Below, piece by piece: positions 27,991 through 37,064 of a stretch of DNA of 64,000 nucleotides. A model generated the notes under the pieces. That model did no database searches, had not been told where the DNA came from, and saw only the letters and a program-made list of their open reading frames with translations. The position numbers and the translations under genes are program-made. This DNA is from Oceanococcus sp964629015. GTDB lineage: Bacteria > Pseudomonadota > Gammaproteobacteria > Nevskiales > Oceanococcaceae. Numbering within the stretch: the stretch's first letter is position 1; each line of letters opens with the position of its first letter. The DNA lies in contig CAZVMN010000008.1 in NCBI GenBank assembly GCA_964629015.1, forward strand, positions 1 through 64,000, written 5' to 3'.

Positions 27991-29351
27991 GCGTGACGGG
28001 CCTTTTTCATTGCAGTGGGCAGGCTGGCAGGCAAGCCATCGAAACTGCCGTTGCTCATCAGAACGATGACATCGCCGGGGCAGGCATCCTGGCACAGCGC
28101 CGCGCTCAGGCTGCTGACATCGTCGTGCGAGTGGAGTTTGTCGCCGAGTGCATCATGCAGGCGCGCGGTGTCCCAGGGCAGTTCCGGGCGCGCCAGCACG
28201 TGCACGCTGTCGGCGCCGCACAGAGAGGGGCCCAGCGCTGCCGCGTGCGCGCCGGCGCGCATTGAATTGCTGCGCGGTTCCAGGGCGACGATCAAGCGGC
28301 CGCTACGCGCGTCTGGCGGGATGGCCGCAATGGTTTTCTCGATCGCTGTGGGGTGATGGGCGAAGTCGTCGTAAATTCGAATCCCATCAATCTCGGCTTT
28401 GAGGTCGAGGCGGCGGGCAACGCCTTCAAAGCGGCTGAGCGCATCGGCGGCGATGGCCGGCGTAACCCCAGCATGGCGCGCCGCCAGACACGCCATCAGC
28501 GCGTTCTGGGCGTTGTGCGCGCCGCGCGCTGACCAATTCACCTCGGCGACCGTCTCGTGGCCGTTGAGAATGCGAAAAGCGCTCCAGTCCGGCTCCAGCG
28601 CGCTGATGTGCCAGCCCTCGGCCAGTCCGGTGAGTTGGGTTTCCGACCAGCAGCCACGCTTCAGGACGCGTTCCAGCGCTTGATCATCGGCCGGTGCAAT
28701 GATCTGACCGCTGCCCGGGATGGTGCGCACCAGATGGTGGAACTGACGTTCGATTGCGGCCAGATCCTCAAAGATGTCCGCGTGGTCGAATTCCAGGTTG
28801 TTCAGAATGGCGGTGCGTGGGCGGTAATGTACGAACTTGGAGCGCTTGTCGAAGAACGCGGTGTCGTATTCGTCAGCCTCAATGACGAAAAATGGCGCGG
28901 CGCCCATGCGGGCCGAGACCGGAAAATTGCCCGGCAAGCCACCGATCAGAAAGCCCGGATTGAGCTTGGCGTCCTCGAGTATCCAGGCCAGCATGCTGCT
29001 GGTCGTGGTTTTGCCATGAGTGCCGGCCACGGCCAATACCCAGCGATCACGCAGCAGGTGTTCGGCCAGCCATTGCGGTCCGGAGATGTAGGGCAGGCCG
29101 CGATCCAGGACATATTCGATGGCCGGATTGCCGCGACTGATCACGTTGCCCACCACGACCATGTCCGGCGCCGGGTCCAGATGCTCGGCGGCATAGCCCT
29201 GCATGACCTCGATGCCCAGCGCTTCGAGCTGAGTGCTCATGGGTGGCCAAGCGCCGGCATCTGACCCGGTGACCTGATATCCGGCTTCGCGCGCCAGCGC
29301 GGCGATTCCGGCCATGAACGTGCCGCAAATGCCGAGTATGTGGATGTGCAT
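27987..29351 (-). CDS. mpl: UDP-MurNAc : tripeptide ligase (peptidoglycan recycling)
   Basis: Mpl attaches recycled L-Ala-gamma-D-Glu-meso-DAP to UDP-MurNAc. The 454-residue Mur-ligase has an N-terminal Rossmann start (MHIHILGICGTFM), the ATP loop GTHGKTTT at 110-117, ANDEYD-type metal residues in VIEADEYDTAFFD, and FAHHPTAI near 330. It sits between the YIP1-like membrane gene (3-bp gap) and pmbA (4-bp overlap). It complements murI and the L,D-transpeptidase elsewhere in the window as a cell-wall gene. Confidence 0.95.
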   Translation of the reverse strand: MHIHILGICGTFMAGIAALAREAGYQVTGSDAGAWPPMSTQLEALGIEVMQGYAAEHLDPAPDMVVVGNVISRGNPAIEYVLDRGLPYISGPQWLAEHLLRDRWVLAVAGTHGKTTTSSMLAWILEDAKLNPGFLIGGLPGNFPVSARMGAAPFFVIEADEYDTAFFDKRSKFVHYRPRTAILNNLEFDHADIFEDLAAIERQFHHLVRTIPGSGQIIAPADDQALERVLKRGCWSETQLTGLAEGWHISALEPDWSAFRILNGHETVAEVNWSARGAHNAQNALMACLAARHAGVTPAIAADALSRFEGVARRLDLKAEIDGIRIYDDFAHHPTAIEKTIAAIPPDARSGRLIVALEPRSNSMRAGAHAAALGPSLCGADSVHVLARPELPWDTARLHDALGDKLHSHDDVSSLSAALCQDACPGDVIVLMSNGSFDGLPASLPTAMKKARHA

Positions 29352-29354
29352 GGA

Positions 29355-29912
29355 TCAGGCGGCGCCGAACAGGCTGGACAGAAAACCCACCACAAAAATC
29401 AGCAGGATCTCGAACAACAGGGCGACGCAGACGCCAAACCCGAAACTGATATCCAGCGCATGGCGATAAATGTGCGCGCTAATCACCAAGCCCCATATGC
29501 TCAGTCCAGCCCAGGCGTACATGGCCAGTGCGGGCACTTCGAGTTGATCGGGCGAGATGTCGGGGTTCTCGGTCAAAGCTTTGAGGAGGGGCTGCAGGGC
29601 ATCCAGGGGCAGTAGCAACAACACCCCGATGACCGCACTGGTCAAAAACAGGGCGGTCATGGTCTGCACAAAACGTTCCGGTGTGCGTTTCCAGTTGAGC
29701 AGGACGCGCACGAAAATGGCCAGGATGACAATGCTGAGTGCGGACTGGACCAGGGCCACAGTCAGGTCGCTGACCAGCAGCAAGCGTGCGATGGCGGTGG
29801 CCACAAACAGCGCGGTGGCGATCTGCAACAAGGCGGGGGAGGTCGGCAGGTCCTGCGGGCCGGCCTTGAGCAGCATGATCTGGGTGATTCGCGAGGCGAC
29901 GGCGTTGAACAT
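29355..29912 (-). CDS. YIP1-like multi-pass membrane protein
   Basis: A 185-residue protein with about five hydrophobic segments (near 22-40, 43-63, 80-100, 120-140 and 155-180), linked by short basic loops (NWKRTPERF). The arrangement resembles small YIP1-domain proteins of bacteria; function is unknown. I start at ATG 29912; the longer open frame upstream runs through rnd on the other strand and is not credible. It is divergent from rnd across only 30 bp and leads the mpl-pmbA run. Confidence 0.65.
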   Translation of the reverse strand: MFNAVASRITQIMLLKAGPQDLPTSPALLQIATALFVATAIARLLLVSDLTVALVQSALSIVILAIFVRVLLNWKRTPERFVQTMTALFLTSAVIGVLLLLPLDALQPLLKALTENPDISPDQLEVPALAMYAWAGLSIWGLVISAHIYRHALDISFGFGVCVALLFEILLIFVVGFLSSLFGAA

Positions 29913-29942
29913 GGAGCGGCGGTTTGTCCGTATGATGAATTG

Positions 29943-31013
29943 ATGACTGAACTGCTGACCCGCAGCGACGCGCTCGCTGATGTGTGCGAACAGGCCGCTG
30001 GCATCGAGGCGCTGGCCCTGGATACCGAATTCATGCGCGAGCGCACTTATTATCCCGAATTGTGCCTGATTCAGGCAGCTTTGCCTGAGCAAATCGTGCT
30101 GATTGATCCGCTCGCCGACATTGATTTGAGTCCATTGCGGGCCGTGATCAGCGGGTCTGCGGACAAGATTCTGCACGCCTCACGGCAGGACCAGGAAGTG
30201 CTGGTTGCGGCCCTGGGTTGCGCAGCAACGCCGCTGTTCGATACCCAGCATGCCGCCGCATTGTGTGGGCATCCTCCGCAATGGTCCTACGCGGCTTTAG
30301 TCAAAGCTTTTTGTGATGTGGAGTTGCCCAAGGATTCGACGCGTACAGATTGGTCGCGTCGCCCCCTGAGTGACAAACAGTTGGCTTATGCGGCTGATGA
30401 CGTGCGCTATCTGATTCCGCTGCGTGACATGCTGCAGCAGCGTCTGCGCGAGCTCGGACGCGAGGCATGGTTTCTCGAAGACATGCGCCAGCAGGAAGCG
30501 GTGGCGCTGGATGTCGCACCGCAGGATGCCTGGCTGAAGGTCAAAGGCAAAGGCCATTTGCAAGGCCCTGCGCTGGCTGTGCTGCAGGCCTTGGCCGCCT
30601 GGCGTGAGCGGCGCGCGCAGTCGCGCAATCGGCCGCGCCGCTGGATCCTCGCCGACGACGCCTTGCTGGCCTTGGCTCAGGCACAGCCGAGCACCAAGAG
30701 TGCGTTGGCCGCCGTCGATGGGGTGTCGGAAAACCTGGTGAAGCGCCAGGGGCAGGCCGTGCTCGAGACGATCAAAGTCGGTCTGAGCGGTGACATTCCG
30801 GAGCTGGATCAGCGTATCCCCGACAAAGCCCTTTTAAAAAGATTGCAGGTTGAGCTGAAACGCATCGCCGAGGGTTTGAGCCTGGAAACCACATTGCTTG
30901 CAACGCGGGCCGATCTCAATGCGCTGGTACTGGATGGCGCCAGCCCACGCTTGGACCAGGGGTGGCGTGCTGAGGTGGTCGGCGCGCCGTTGCGCGCCGC
31001 TTTGGCCGCTTAA
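29943..31013 (+). CDS. rnd: Ribonuclease D
   Basis: A 3'-5' exoribonuclease trimming tRNA and other small RNA, 356 residues. The DEDD residues are in LDTEF (Asp27, Glu29), HASRQDQE (Asp83) and YAADDVRYL. An HRDC domain follows (about 205-285), with basic C-terminal helices. Start ATG 29943 has no strong ribosome-binding site. Its TAA overlaps the stop of convergent adk within the shared TTAA. Confidence 0.93.
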   Translation: MTELLTRSDALADVCEQAAGIEALALDTEFMRERTYYPELCLIQAALPEQIVLIDPLADIDLSPLRAVISGSADKILHASRQDQEVLVAALGCAATPLFDTQHAAALCGHPPQWSYAALVKAFCDVELPKDSTRTDWSRRPLSDKQLAYAADDVRYLIPLRDMLQQRLRELGREAWFLEDMRQQEAVALDVAPQDAWLKVKGKGHLQGPALAVLQALAAWRERRAQSRNRPRRWILADDALLALAQAQPSTKSALAAVDGVSENLVKRQGQAVLETIKVGLSGDIPELDQRIPDKALLKRLQVELKRIAEGLSLETTLLATRADLNALVLDGASPRLDQGWRAEVVGAPLRAALAA

Positions 31014-31654
31014 CTCAGCGCCGTCTCGATGCGAGCGAAGACCTCATCCAGCGGGCCTTCGCCTTCCACGCTGGCCAGCTTGCCTTGACCCTGGTAGTAG
31101 GCGACCAACGGTTCCGTCTGCTGCTGGTATACGCTCAGGCGGTTGGAGATGGTTTCTTCGTTGTCATCCGCGCGATGCGCCAGATCGGTGCCGCCGCAGC
31201 GGTCACACACACCGTCAACTTTGGGCGGGCTGAAATAAACGTTGTACATCTGGCCGCAAGAACTGCAGGTGCGGCGACCGGTCAGGCGTTTGACCAGATT
31301 GCCAAACTCGACCTTGATCAGCAGCGCCGTTTCCAGCGGCTGGCCAAGTTCATTGAGCATCACATCCAGGGCTTCGGCCTGCGCGGTGCTGCGCGGGAAA
31401 CCGTCAAGAATAAAACCGTTGGTGGTATCGCTTTCGCCCAGGCGTTCGCGGATCATGCCGATCACAATGTCGTCAGCCACCAGTTCGCCAGCATCCATTG
31501 CTGCTTTGGCTTTCTGGCCCAGTTCGGTGTTGGCAGCCACGGCGGCGCGCAAGAGATCACCGGTCGAAATTTGCGGAACGCCATGAGCGTCCATCAGCTT
31601 TTTCGCCTGGGTGCCTTTGCCTGAGCCGGGAGCGCCGAGCAGAACAATACGCAT
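31010..31654 (-). CDS. adk: Adenylate kinase with four-cysteine LID
   Basis: Adk interconverts ATP + AMP and 2 ADP. The 214-residue product has the P-loop GAPGSGKGT (7-15), the AMP-site TGDLLR and the long LID form. The LID carries Cys130, Cys133, Cys150 and Cys153, a zinc-binding set known from many Gram-positive enzymes; E. coli Adk lacks it. It converges on rnd and is divergent from the phosphofructokinase gene. Confidence 0.95.
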   Translation of the reverse strand: MRIVLLGAPGSGKGTQAKKLMDAHGVPQISTGDLLRAAVAANTELGQKAKAAMDAGELVADDIVIGMIRERLGESDTTNGFILDGFPRSTAQAEALDVMLNELGQPLETALLIKVEFGNLVKRLTGRRTCSSCGQMYNVYFSPPKVDGVCDRCGGTDLAHRADDNEETISNRLSVYQQQTEPLVAYYQGQGKLASVEGEGPLDEVFARIETALS

Positions 31655-31843
31655 GAATCTATCCGTTTGGCCTCTGAATGCGGGCCGGGAGCGCGAACCC
31701 TAGCGTTTTGCTGGCAGAGCCGTCAATGAGACGATCGTAGGCGGGTGGCAGCGCAATCAGGGTAAATTCAGTACAATTTCGCGCCTGCTGTGCCGTTCAA
31801 GGCCAGATAAAACCTCCATTTCACTCCATCAACGGGAGCGGCC

Positions 31844-33112
31844 ATGTCCAGCCCCAAAAATGCCTTTTATGCGCAATCTGGCGGGGTCACCTCCGTTATC
31901 AATGTGTCTGCTGCCGCGGTTATCGAAACTGCACGGCGCTATCCGGAAAAAATTGGCAAGGTCTATGCCGGCCGTGATGGCATCATCGGCGCGCTGACCG
32001 AAGACCTGATTGACACCTCGGTGGAGTCCCCGGCGGCGATTGCCGCGCTCAAGCACACCCCTGCCGGCGCTTTCGGCTCCTGTCGCTACAAACTCAAGGG
32101 CTTCGACAAGAATCTGGCCGAGTACGAGCGTTTGATCGAAGTGTTCAAAGCGCACGACATTGGTTATTTCTTCTACAACGGCGGTGGTGATTCAGCCGAC
32201 ACCTGCCTGAAGGTCAGCCAGCTTGGCGAGAAGATGGGTTACCCGATCCAGGCCATTCATATTCCCAAGACGATGGACAACGATCTGCCGTTGACGGACT
32301 GCTGCCCCGGATTCGGTTCGGTGGCCAAATACACCGCGGTTTCGATTCGCGAAGCCGGCTTTGATTTGAAGTCGATGTGCAAAACCTCGACCAAGGTCTT
32401 CATCCTTGAAGTGATGGGCCGCCATGCCGGTTGGACCGCTGCCGCAGGTGGTCTTGCCGCTGAGAATGAAGGCGATGATCCGCACATCATTCTGTTTCCG
32501 GAAGTGGTCTTCGATGAGGAGCGCTTTCTCGCCCGGGTCAAGCACAGTGTCGACGCTTACGGCTACTGCACCATCGTGGCCTCCGAGGGCATCAAGAATG
32601 CCGAAGGCAAGTTCGTGGCTGATGCGGGCAGCGTCGATGCCTTCGGTCACACGCAGTTGGGCGGTGTCGCCAGCACACTGGCCACGATGATCAAAACCAA
32701 GCTGGGCTTGAAGTATCACTACGCGATTGCCGATTATCTGATGCGCGCCGCGCGCCACATTGCGGCCAAGACCGACGTTGAGCAAGCCTACGCGGTGGGC
32801 GAAGCCGCAGTCGAATTCGCGGTGGCCGGCAAGGGCGGAGTGATGGTTGCAATTGAACGTCAGTCCGACGAGCCGTACACCTGGACAGTGGGCGAAGCGC
32901 CGCTGGATCAGGTGGCCAATGTGGAAAAGAAGATGCCGGTCGAGTTCATCAGCGAAGACGGTTTCCACATTACTGATGCGTGTCGCCGTTATCTGGCACC
33001 GCTGATCGCGGGTGAGGATTACCCGCCATACCGCAATGGTCTGCCGGCCTATGTGCAGCTGAAAAATGCACCGGTTGAGAAGAAGGCCGGCCGCGAATTT
33101 ACCGTGTCCTGA
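31844..33112 (+). CDS. pfp: Pyrophosphate-dependent phosphofructokinase
   Basis: Converts fructose 6-phosphate and fructose 1,6-bisphosphate reversibly, using PPi. The 422-residue protein belongs to the long PFK group. At the phosphoryl-donor site GGGDS (113-117) puts Asp at the position that is Gly in ATP enzymes. PKTMDND (141-147) puts Lys where ATP enzymes have Gly. Both changes mark PPi dependence by family knowledge. ATG 31844 has GGGAG upstream. ppa follows 32 bp later on the same strand. Confidence 0.9.
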   Translation: MSSPKNAFYAQSGGVTSVINVSAAAVIETARRYPEKIGKVYAGRDGIIGALTEDLIDTSVESPAAIAALKHTPAGAFGSCRYKLKGFDKNLAEYERLIEVFKAHDIGYFFYNGGGDSADTCLKVSQLGEKMGYPIQAIHIPKTMDNDLPLTDCCPGFGSVAKYTAVSIREAGFDLKSMCKTSTKVFILEVMGRHAGWTAAAGGLAAENEGDDPHIILFPEVVFDEERFLARVKHSVDAYGYCTIVASEGIKNAEGKFVADAGSVDAFGHTQLGGVASTLATMIKTKLGLKYHYAIADYLMRAARHIAAKTDVEQAYAVGEAAVEFAVAGKGGVMVAIERQSDEPYTWTVGEAPLDQVANVEKKMPVEFISEDGFHITDACRRYLAPLIAGEDYPPYRNGLPAYVQLKNAPVEKKAGREFTVS

Positions 33113-33144
33113 TTTCGATCAGGCTCAATATTCAGGAGTATTCA

Positions 33145-33675
33145 ATGGGTTACGAAGCTGTCGGTCCGGGCGATAAAGCCCCGGACGAAATCCACGTTGT
33201 GATCGAGATCGCTGCGCACGGTCATCCGGTCAAGTACGAAGTCGACAAAGACTCCAACACTTTGTACGTCGACCGTTTCATGAACGTGTCCATGCATTAC
33301 CCGGCCAACTACGGGTTTGTGAACAAGACCCTCTATGACGACGGCGATCCGGTGGACGTGCTGGTTCTGACGCCGTATCCGATCGTGCCGGGTTGCGTGA
33401 TCAAATGCCGCCCGGTGGCGGTCCTGATGACCGAAGACGAATCTGGGATGGATGCCAAAGTTCTGGCTGTGCCGACCGACAAAGTGTCGACCGGCTACTA
33501 CAAGGACATGAAAGACCTGGCCGATGTGCCGGAGCGTCTGCAGAATGAAATCACCCATTTCTTCGAGCGTTACAAAGACAACGAAGAAGGCAAGTGGGTC
33601 AAGGTCACCGGCTGGTCCGGCGTGGATAAAGCGAAGGCAGAAATCCAGAAGTCGATCGACGCCTACAAAGGCTGA
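33145..33675 (+). CDS. ppa: Soluble inorganic pyrophosphatase
   Basis: Family I pyrophosphatase, 176 residues, hydrolysing PPi to phosphate. The metal-binding core DDGDPVDVLV lies near 65-74, and the active-site MHYPANYGFV stretch and the KDMKDLADVP region follow the family order. CAGGAG lies 6 nt before the ATG. It directly follows pfp, which uses PPi as substrate, so the pair can set intracellular PPi. A strong terminator follows. Confidence 0.95.
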   Translation: MGYEAVGPGDKAPDEIHVVIEIAAHGHPVKYEVDKDSNTLYVDRFMNVSMHYPANYGFVNKTLYDDGDPVDVLVLTPYPIVPGCVIKCRPVAVLMTEDESGMDAKVLAVPTDKVSTGYYKDMKDLADVPERLQNEITHFFERYKDNEEGKWVKVTGWSGVDKAKAEIQKSIDAYKG

Positions 33676-33726
33676 TTGTTGACTGCGGATTGTTCATCGC
33701 GAAGCTGATCGCGATACCCCTCATGT

Positions 33727-33754
33727 AAAGCCCTTCCGCTCGGAAGGGCTTTTT
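33727..33754 (+). terminator. Rho-independent terminator after ppa
   Basis: AAAGCCCTTCCG and CGGAAGGGCTTT give a 12-bp stem around a 2-base loop, followed by T. It ends the pfp-ppa unit 15 bp before the ABC-F gene, which must therefore have its own promoter or rely on read-through. Confidence 0.9.
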
Positions 33755-33768
33755 CGTCTGCGCGACCT

Positions 33769-35670
33769 ATGCTGAATTTCACCGACATCACCTTGCGCCG
33801 CGGTCCCCGCGTGCTGGTCGAAGGCTTGAGCTGGACTGTCTATGCCGGTCAGCGTGCTGGTATCACCGGGCGCAATGGTACCGGCAAGTCGAGCTTGCTG
33901 GAGATGGTGCGCGGAGAGCTGGCTCCGGATCACGGCGAGTTGAATCTGCCGGGCGATCTGGTCATCGCGTATGTGCGTCAGGACACGCCGGCGCTGGACT
34001 GTTCAGCGCTGGATTATGTGCTCGATGGAGACGCTGAATGGCGCGAGGTCAGCGCGGCGCTGGACGCCGCTGAAGCCCGTGCCGATGGTGAGCGCATCGC
34101 GTCGTTGCATGAACGCATGCACAGTATTGATGGCTACACCACGCCGGCGCGCGCCGCGCGTCTGTTGCACGGTCTGGGTTTTTCCAGCGGTGATGAGGCC
34201 CGCGCGGTGGCGACATTCTCGGGCGGCTGGCGGATGCGCCTGAATCTGGCGCAAGCCTTGATGTGCCGCTCGGATTTGCTGCTGCTGGACGAACCCACCA
34301 ACCACCTGGATCTTGATGCCGTGGTTTGGGTCCAGGACTGGCTCACCAGCTATTCCGGCACCTTGCTGGTGATCTCCCACGACCGTGATTTTCTGGATGC
34401 GGTGACCACCCACATTTTGCATCTGGAGCGCGGCGGGGCGCGGGCATACACCGGCAACTATTCGTCCAGCGAAAAACAACGCGCGGAGCAAATGCAGCAG
34501 CAGGCCGCACAGTTTGCCGCGCAGCAGCGCAAGGTTGCCCATATCCAGTCGTTTATCGACCGGTTCAAGGCCAAGGCGTCCAAAGCCCGCCAGGCGCAGA
34601 GCCGGGTTAAGCAGCTGGAGAAAATGCAGCAGGTCGCGCCGGCACACTGGGATACGCCGTTTGACTTCAGCTTTGCCGAGCCTGCGCGCTTGCCAGCGCC
34701 GTTGTTGCAGATGGAAAAGCTCAGCGCCGGGTATGACGCCACCGCAGTGTTGACGGGTGTGAATCTGACCTTGGCGCCGGGCGATCGGGTAGCGCTTCTG
34801 GGGCGTAACGGCGCAGGCAAATCAACGTTGATGCGCACTCTGGCTGGCGCGCAGCCCGCGTTGGATGGTCGCCAGTTTCGCGACAAGCATTTGACCGTGG
34901 GCTACTTCGCCCAGCATCAATTGGACAGTCTGCAGCTGGATGACAGTCCGATGGGCCACATGGAACGCCTGCGCAAGGAGCTGGGGCGGGACACGCGCGA
35001 GCAGGAGATGCGCGACTACCTCGGCGGTTTCGATTTTCACGGTGATCGGGTGTTCGAGGCGATCCGGCCCTTCTCCGGCGGTGAGAAAGCACGCCTGGCA
35101 CTGGCTTTGCTGGTCTGGCGCAGACCCAATTTGCTGCTGCTGGATGAGCCGACCAACCATCTCGATCTGGACATGCGGCATGCCCTTGAGTTGGCTTTGC
35201 AGGGCTTTGATGGCGCGGTGGTGATGGTCTCTCACGATCGTCATCTGCTCAGCAGCTGCGCCGATCAACTGCTGGTGGTTGGGCAGGGCCGTTGCCATGC
35301 CTTTGAAGGCGATCTGGACGACTACGCCCGCATGCTGCGTGAGCGTGGGGGCGAGGATGATCAGGCGGCTACGTCGGAGCGCTCGAAAGTCTCAGCCAAG
35401 GATCAGCGTCGCGCTGCGGCGGATCGTCGCGCGGCAGTGAAACCATTGCGCGATGAGGTGCAGCGTTGTGAACGCGAGATGGCGCGTCTGGAAAAGAAGC
35501 TGGGCGAGCTGGACGCTTCCCTGTCCGATCCCGCGCTGTATCAGGATCAGCCGGAGCGGGCTGCAACGCTGATGCGCGAGCAGGGCGTCCTGCGCAAGCA
35601 ATTGGATGATCTGGAAGGACAGTGGCTGGAAGCGGCGGAAACGCTGGAGCAGGCTATGCGCGTCGACTAA
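33769..35670 (+). CDS. ABC-F ATPase (YheS type)
   Basis: A soluble double-ABC protein of the ribosome-associated ABC-F group, 633 residues, close to E. coli YheS in length and layout. Domain 1 has Walker A GRNGTGKS (about 37-44), signature FSGGW and LLLLDEPTNHLDLD. A charged linker of about 75 residues follows (the P-site interaction motif region, FKAKASKARQAQSR). Domain 2 has GRNGAGKS, FSGGEKAR and LLLDEPTNHLD. The C-terminal tail is coiled coil (residues about 540-630). It likely helps stalled ribosomes. Its stop overlaps the convergent LuxR-type gene (CTAA). Confidence 0.92.
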   Translation: MLNFTDITLRRGPRVLVEGLSWTVYAGQRAGITGRNGTGKSSLLEMVRGELAPDHGELNLPGDLVIAYVRQDTPALDCSALDYVLDGDAEWREVSAALDAAEARADGERIASLHERMHSIDGYTTPARAARLLHGLGFSSGDEARAVATFSGGWRMRLNLAQALMCRSDLLLLDEPTNHLDLDAVVWVQDWLTSYSGTLLVISHDRDFLDAVTTHILHLERGGARAYTGNYSSSEKQRAEQMQQQAAQFAAQQRKVAHIQSFIDRFKAKASKARQAQSRVKQLEKMQQVAPAHWDTPFDFSFAEPARLPAPLLQMEKLSAGYDATAVLTGVNLTLAPGDRVALLGRNGAGKSTLMRTLAGAQPALDGRQFRDKHLTVGYFAQHQLDSLQLDDSPMGHMERLRKELGRDTREQEMRDYLGGFDFHGDRVFEAIRPFSGGEKARLALALLVWRRPNLLLLDEPTNHLDLDMRHALELALQGFDGAVVMVSHDRHLLSSCADQLLVVGQGRCHAFEGDLDDYARMLRERGGEDDQAATSERSKVSAKDQRRAAADRRAAVKPLRDEVQRCEREMARLEKKLGELDASLSDPALYQDQPERAATLMREQGVLRKQLDDLEGQWLEAAETLEQAMRVD

Positions 35671-37022
35671 TCCGCGAGCATGTGCTGGATGACGCAGGCC
35701 GGCTGTTGGTAGAGCAGCAGTTGAGCGGCGTCAGCCACTCGGATGGGGCTGCAATGGGGCAGGCTGGCATAGGTGTTCAGCACAGCAGACCACGGCACGA
35801 TGTCGTCCTGGTCGCCATGCAGAAGCGTGGTCGGGATGGGGTGGTCGAGATAGGCTCCCCAATCACTCATCTGCCAATGCGCTTCACGCACGAAATTGCG
35901 TCCGCCGGCCTCTATGGCGCAACGCGCAGCGTCCAATAAGGTGGGTCTCAGAGCCTCCGATTGCACACTGGCTAGGTCGCATGGATGTTTGCGATAAGCC
36001 AGGTTCAGCCAGGTGCTGGCGCGATCTTCCCCGGCGAAAAAACGCTCGCCGAGCGCCGTCAGCGGGGTTAACACGTGCAGTCTGTTGTGCGCCAGCTCCG
36101 CCCAGAAGCGTCGCGAGGCCGGTAAGCGGCCGAGACTGCCGGAATGGGTCAGCGGTATGGTTCCGGCGCACAACACCAAGCGGTTGAAACGCTGAGGGCA
36201 GGTGTGCGCGAGGGCATGCGCGTGCATGGCGCCGACCACCGAGCCAAGCAAGCCGACGCGTGGCAGATTCAGAGTATCCAGCCAGGCACACAGATGCGGG
36301 GCGAGATCGGCTGGTCTCGATAGGCTGGGGATGTCCACACTGTCCGCATACGCAGGGCGTGCCACCGCGAGGAGCCGCAAACCCGCAGCGGCCAGTGCAC
36401 GGTCAAACGTTGGGGGCAGTTGTGGCCCGAGAATGGCTGAATGGATGAACACCCAAGGCTGACCCTTGGGGTCGCCGTACTCAGTGTGGCTTAGCGGGGT
36501 CTTTGGGTTCTCACGCGCCGGCTTGGCGCTGTCTGAGGGCTGCGCAGCTTGCAGCAACATGACGCTGGTCGCGAGTTGGACCAGTTCCGTTTGGCTGCGG
36601 CATTGCGTTTTGTGCAGCAACTGTTTGATTTGTGTGCGCACCGTATGCACCGATCGCCCCCGCGCACGTGCGATGTCGTGGCTGGATTCGCGGCTGACCA
36701 GCCGGCGCAAGATGGCCAGCTCACTTTCGCTCAGGGCAAAGCTGCTCCGCAGATCACGCTCCAGCTCTGTTGACCAGTAGCTGATCAGGTTGCGCTCTTG
36801 CGGCGGGGGCGGCAGCGATCGTGGGAGCCGCTCAGCGATGTCCCGGGAGGCGCCCAAGTGCTGCGCGATGATGTCGATCCAAGGCGCCGGTGTGGCGGGG
36901 TGACCCAGTACGTGTTGCAGCGCCTCGACCAGAGCGGGAAAACCATCGGCCTGCAGGCTGCTGCGGTAACACAGCTCGATCAACTGATGCAGATCAGCAG
37001 GGGGCGTAGGGGTGTGGCTCAT
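35667..37022 (-). CDS. LuxR-type regulator fused to a degenerate alpha/beta-hydrolase
   Basis: A 451-residue fusion. Residues 1-90 resemble no domain I can name. A LuxR-type HTH spans about 97-155 (LSESELAILRRLVSRESSHDIARARGRSVHTVRTQ, here listed in two joined parts by position 97-131). Residues about 178-450 form an alpha/beta-hydrolase. The nucleophile elbow, GxSxG in active enzymes, reads GSVVG at 260-264, so Val262 replaces the serine. The usual histidine near the C-terminus is Gln434; the acid Asp406 in GDQDDIVP remains. Hydrolysis is unlikely; the domain more probably senses a ligand. It is divergent from the exported-protein operon and converges on the ABC-F gene. Confidence 0.82.
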   Translation of the reverse strand: MSHTPTPPADLHQLIELCYRSSLQADGFPALVEALQHVLGHPATPAPWIDIIAQHLGASRDIAERLPRSLPPPPQERNLISYWSTELERDLRSSFALSESELAILRRLVSRESSHDIARARGRSVHTVRTQIKQLLHKTQCRSQTELVQLATSVMLLQAAQPSDSAKPARENPKTPLSHTEYGDPKGQPWVFIHSAILGPQLPPTFDRALAAAGLRLLAVARPAYADSVDIPSLSRPADLAPHLCAWLDTLNLPRVGLLGSVVGAMHAHALAHTCPQRFNRLVLCAGTIPLTHSGSLGRLPASRRFWAELAHNRLHVLTPLTALGERFFAGEDRASTWLNLAYRKHPCDLASVQSEALRPTLLDAARCAIEAGGRNFVREAHWQMSDWGAYLDHPIPTTLLHGDQDDIVPWSAVLNTYASLPHCSPIRVADAAQLLLYQQPACVIQHMLAD

Positions 37023-37038
37023 TGCCTGAGTATTGTGT

Positions 37039-37060
37039 GATGTCGGTCACGTCAGACATC
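37039..37060. promoter_or_regulatory. Inverted repeat GATGTC-N10-GACATC
   Basis: Six-base arms spaced by ten bases lie 17 bp upstream of the LuxR-type regulator's start codon. The position suits an operator for autoregulation. The arms are short, so this alone is weak evidence. Confidence 0.4.
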
Positions 37061-37064
37061 CACG

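Noticed and set aside
31772..31777. TACAAT -10-like box before pfp
   Set aside because: No -35 element at any sensible spacing; left out of the features.
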